Positions 6,667-6,998 of a DNA stretch of 6,998 bases are shown one piece after another. The stretch is from the NCBI GenBank assembly GCA_017408625.1, contig JAFQUG010000169.1:1-6998 (forward strand), given 5' to 3'. The stretch's first letter is position 1. The number at the start of each line of letters is the position of its first letter. The notes beneath the pieces are model-generated. The model saw nothing but the letters and a program-made list of their open reading frames with translations. It was not told the DNA's origin and searched no databases. Source of the stretch: Clostridia bacterium (GTDB lineage: Bacteria > Bacillota_A > Clostridia > Oscillospirales > CAG-272). The translations under genes were made by a program, and so were the position numbers.

Positions 6667-6695
6667 ATTATAGCAGAAATGCGTGGGGTTGTCAA
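6667..6695 (-). promoter_or_regulatory. Perfect-consensus sigma-A promoter of the CBM9-like/HAD unit
   Basis: On the minus strand TTGACA (6695 to 6690) and TATAAT (6672 to 6667) are exactly 17 bases apart, with TGC before the -10 as an extended element. The start near 6660 gives a leader of about 28 bases that carries the GGAGG site. No operator palindrome was seen across it, so strong and possibly constitutive expression is expected. Confidence 0.93.
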
Positions 6696-6710
6696 TATTG
6701 GGGCTCATTT

Positions 6711-6744
6711 CGTAGGGGCGGATTTTGCTTGCAAATCACCTCCC
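6711..6744 (+). repeat. CGTAGGGGCG interspersed repeat, copy C
   Basis: The element begins CGTAGGGGCG, like copies A and B near 1050-1165, and ends ACCTCCC. GATTT (6721-6725) pairs with AAATC (6733-6737) around a seven-base loop, and the outer GGGG faces CCTCCC imperfectly, so a stem-loop is likely. It lies immediately upstream of the 6667-6695 promoter, in a region without genes. Confidence 0.55.
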
Positions 6745-6781
6745 ACTCAAAAGGGACTGCCGATGGGACTGATCAATCAAC

Positions 6782-6832
6782 GAAAAAACAGCAGAAATTT
6801 GTTCGATTTTGAGCAGATTCCTGCTATTTTTC
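6782..6832. other. Imperfect AT-rich hairpin, possible terminator
   Basis: GAAAAAACAGCAGAAAT faces ATTCCTGCTATTTTTC with mismatches; a tighter alternative pairs AGCAG with CTGCT at 6812-6825. On the minus strand the outer arm ends in GTTTTTTC, so it could end a minus-strand gene lying beyond the right edge. No such gene is visible, so the role is open. Confidence 0.3.
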
Positions 6833-6852
6833 TTATCCAAAATGTGAAAGAG

Positions 6853-6910
6853 CAACACCCCCGCTGTCGCTTCGCTCCATCTCCCCAAGGGGAGAAAGGG
6901 CTTTGTTGTC
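6853..6910 (+). repeat. CTCCCC-AA-GGGGAG interspersed repeat
   Basis: The stretch CACCCCCGCTGTCGCTTCGC runs into the hairpin CTCCCCAAGGGGAG (6881-6894) and is bounded by CAACA (6853-6857) and TGTTG. This arrangement of a small variable GC hairpin followed by a CCCC/GGGG hairpin is one I recognise as a recurrent intergenic element in gut Clostridia; copy number cannot be judged from one window. Confidence 0.5.
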
Positions 6911-6954
6911 CTATGGGATAGGCAACCAAGATTGTTTTGAGCGGTTTTATGGGG

Positions 6955-6998
6955 ACCTCATCCGTCGCAAGCTTGCGTATGCCACCTTCCCCAGCGGG
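6955..6998 (+). repeat. ACCTCATCCGTC...CCACCTTCCCC interspersed repeat, truncated by the window edge
   Basis: ACCTCATCCGTC is followed by the perfect 12-base palindrome CGCAAGCTTGCG (6966-6977) and then GCCACCTTCCCCAGCGGG, which runs off the window. The expected partner GGGGAAGG would lie just beyond the edge. It has the same architecture as the 6853-6910 element. From 6696 to 6998 I see these repeats and hairpins but no credible gene. Confidence 0.55.

Noticed and set aside
6547..6921. A plus-strand open frame crossing the CBM9-like promoter and the repeats
   Set aside because: It starts inside the CBM9-like gene, runs through a perfect minus-strand promoter and two repeat elements, and has no recognisable protein features.
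6711..6998. CRISPR array in the right-hand repeat region
   Set aside because: The repeats are of different families, not evenly spaced and not near identical, and no cas gene is visible.

Overview
The window looks like chromosomal DNA from a Clostridia-type Firmicute (Bacillota), probably a gut-associated member of moderate-to-high GC. Supporting signs are strong GGAGG-type ribosome binding sites, sigma-A promoters (one a perfect consensus), an RsmI/LigA/Amidase_3 gene set, and the short GC-rich interspersed repeats (CGTAGGGGCG type and CCACCTTCCCC type) that I recognise from such genomes. The genus cannot be fixed from this sequence. Most genes are GC-rich; the block at about 4040-5190 is clearly more AT-rich.

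Layout. 1-1016 (+) is the 3' part of ligA, the NAD-dependent DNA ligase. 1017-1221 is a convergent gap holding two oppositely oriented copies of a CGTAGGGGGCG repeat. 1222-1785 (-) is a zinc N-acetylmuramoyl-L-alanine amidase without a signal peptide. It is transcribed divergently from rsmI (1843-2745, +), the 16S rRNA C1402 2'-O-methyltransferase. A good sigma-A promoter at 2849-2877 drives asd (aspartate-semialdehyde dehydrogenase) from 2917. A TGA at 3868-3870 interrupts asd, yet the same frame continues with recognisable family sequence to a TAA at 3991-3993. A 14-bp hairpin at 4007-4039 separates asd from the minus-strand genes.

The rest is read on the minus strand. A consensus promoter at 6667-6695 drives a two-gene unit: a CBM9-like carbohydrate-binding protein (6017-6631), then a Cof-type HAD phosphatase (5265-6017), overlapping by one base and ended by a hairpin terminator at 5197-5229. 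Next is a regulator pair: an AraC-family activator with a GyrI-like effector domain (4245-5147) and a small XRE-type repressor (4042-4251), overlapping by 7 bases. 6696-6998 has no credible gene; it holds a CGTAGGGGCG repeat, an imperfect hairpin and two copies of a second repeat family.

The genes are mostly housekeeping (DNA joining, ribosome modification, lysine/threonine/methionine and DAP synthesis, wall hydrolysis) plus an apparent sugar-related operon and a regulator cassette. I see no clear undescribed system. The strongest anomaly is the in-frame TGA in asd, at a normally conserved arginine, in the weak termination context UGAC. Secondary points are a possible sporulation-type promoter on the signal-less amidase and the unexplained CBM9-like/HAD pairing.
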